Source: Paucidesulfovibrio gracilis DSM 16080
GTDB taxonomy: Bacteria; Desulfobacterota; Desulfovibrionia; Desulfovibrionales; Desulfovibrionaceae
DNA length: 64,000 nucleotides
Direction: 5' to 3'
Assembly (NCBI RefSeq): GCF_900167125.1
Contig: NZ_FUYC01000008.1
Location: 40,616-104,615 of the forward strand
Below, piece after piece: positions 63,153 through 64,000 of the stretch. How positions within the stretch are numbered: position 1 is the first letter of the stretch; the number at the start of each line of letters is the position of its first letter. The notes beneath the pieces were generated by a model. That model saw only the letters and a program-made list of their open reading frames with translations, was not told the origin of the DNA and ran no database searches. Position numbers and translations under genes: made by a program.

Positions 63153-64000
63153 ATGGCAAACATTTATTCAGTGCGATTGGAACGAGATGAACGAGGACGC
63201 ATTCGTACCAAAAAAGAAGACATCAACGGGCGGTCGGTAGAATGGCGGTATGGCTATGACGAGTCCGGTCGTCTAAGTGAAGTAGCTCAGAATGGGGTTG
63301 GCGTGGAACGATATACATATGACTCGGCAGGGCGACGGAAAGGGGTTGCACATCGGAAAACTTGTTGATGATGAATTGATCGAACAATATCAATGGCATG
63401 ACCGATTTCATTTGGCGGCTTGGATGCATGACGGACACTGGTGGACCGTAGTCTATGAGAGAAAAGGGCGACCCATGGGCTTAGTCCGGCAAGACAACGG
63501 CATCGCACTGCACCTGCACACGGACCAAGTTGGCAGCGTTCGCGCTGTTGAAGAACCAAATCAAAAAATGATAAAAGAAATTTGGTACGATAGTTTTGGA
63601 AATGTGATTCGCGACTCCAACCCGTACCTGCCCTGCCCCTTGGGCTTTGCGGGAGGGCTGCACGACCATGATACCGGCTTGGTACGCTTTGGCTGGCGGG
63701 ACTATGAACCCGATACCGGCCGCTTCACCGCGCAAGACCCCCTTGGCGCGGCAGGGGGTGACCCGGATTGGTATGGCTACTGCCTGGATGACCCAGTCAA
63801 CGCCGTGGACAAAACAGGGCTACACGGCAAATTCGAAAAAAAGGATTCCGTTAACGACACGCGGAACATTCCATCCCCTAAAACGCGCGTTGATCTCGCT
63901 CAGCCTCAGCTCAGTATTGTTGGCAAAAACAAGATCCAACAGAATGATGCTCCGACGGCTTCTACAATTTGGGGTCTTGAGCAAAGCGTAAATAGAGGTG
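63153..64000 (+). pseudogene. short RHS-repeat protein, frameshifted, 3' end outside window
   Basis: The first frame (71 residues) starts MANIYSVRLERDERG and contains two RHS/YD-type units (WRYGYDESGRLSEVAQNG and ERYTYDSAGRR). At about 63336-63346, in a GGAAAGGGG run, the coherent RHS sequence continues in the next frame: QYQWHDRFHLAAWMHDGHW, LHLHTDQVGSVRAVEEP, then the RHS core end with GFAGGLHDHDTGLVRFGWRD, YEPDTGRFTAQDPLG and WYGYCLDDPVNAVDKTG. After it lies a variable C-terminal tip (as in RHS toxins), cut by the window edge. An extra base in the run (real or a sequencing error) or programmed frameshifting would explain it. No N-terminal signal is seen. Confidence 0.75.

Noticed and set aside
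1..64000. CRISPR arrays, tRNA or rRNA genes, insertion sequences and integrase genes
   Set aside because: I looked for regularly spaced repeats, tRNA-like cloverleaf ends and transposase or integrase motifs on both strands and found none that I could support.

Overview
The window looks like the chromosome of a sulfate-reducing member of the Desulfovibrionaceae (Desulfobacterota). The support is indirect: high GC with strong AGGAGG-type ribosome sites, an archaeal-type aldolase of the alternative aromatic-amino-acid route (20540-21337), an ApbE gene of the kind that closes Rnf operons in this group, many small lipoproteins, and flagellar, chemotaxis and HD-GYP signalling genes. No 16S, dsr or tRNA gene is present to settle it.

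Layout. 1-1632: end of an ApbE gene, an OmpH/Skp-like lipoprotein and an Hpt phosphotransfer protein. 2204-6306: a leftward cluster of BCCT transporter, TIM-barrel isomerase and MFS transporter, with a perfect 19-bp palindrome upstream. 7158-8729: flagellar hook protein. 8917-12453: first phage module (small membrane protein, 3TM holin, spanin-like protein, small and large terminase, acetyltransferase-like protein). 12393-20000: TRAP and amino-acid-type binding proteins and a series of exported proteins, including a HEAT/Sel1 fusion. 20119-23044: an aldolase between phage-like genes, with a CI/S24-type repressor divergent from a DUF5675-like protein and an HTH protein. 23103-35973: CheB, a local family of NTF2-like exported proteins, a CatB-type acetyltransferase, a GAF/PP2C phosphatase, an HD-GYP protein and a degenerate asparagine synthetase. 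36233-39674: fabD, argS and a SPOR protein. 39782-44622: yhhQ, an AT-rich ImmA/AbiC-like islet, slyX and small enzymes. 44946-49481: second phage module (tail-tube B-like protein, internal virion protein, tail fibre and fibre accessory). 49654-62348: MltD-like transglycosylase, hybrid kinase, HD-GYP protein, M23 peptidase, NarL regulator, sirtuin and others. 63153 to the edge: a short RHS gene with a frameshift.

Main observation. T7-type virion and packaging genes are intact but split into blocks tens of kilobases apart among ordinary genes, with no integrase, portal, capsid or replication gene in the window. Three promoter regions of these blocks, plus that of the distant RHS gene, carry the same composite element. 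It has a TGTCAACAGGG-like dyad, a TTTCATCC-like box exactly 46 bp after the start of TGTCAA, and a TATACT-like -10 hexamer exactly 72 bp after it. The operators of the CI-like repressor share the TGTCAA half-site. This looks like one regulon. A domesticated podovirus-derived particle, such as a gene transfer agent or a particle carrying RHS cargo, would explain both the scattering and the common switch. That interpretation is inference; the conserved spacing is read directly from the sequence.
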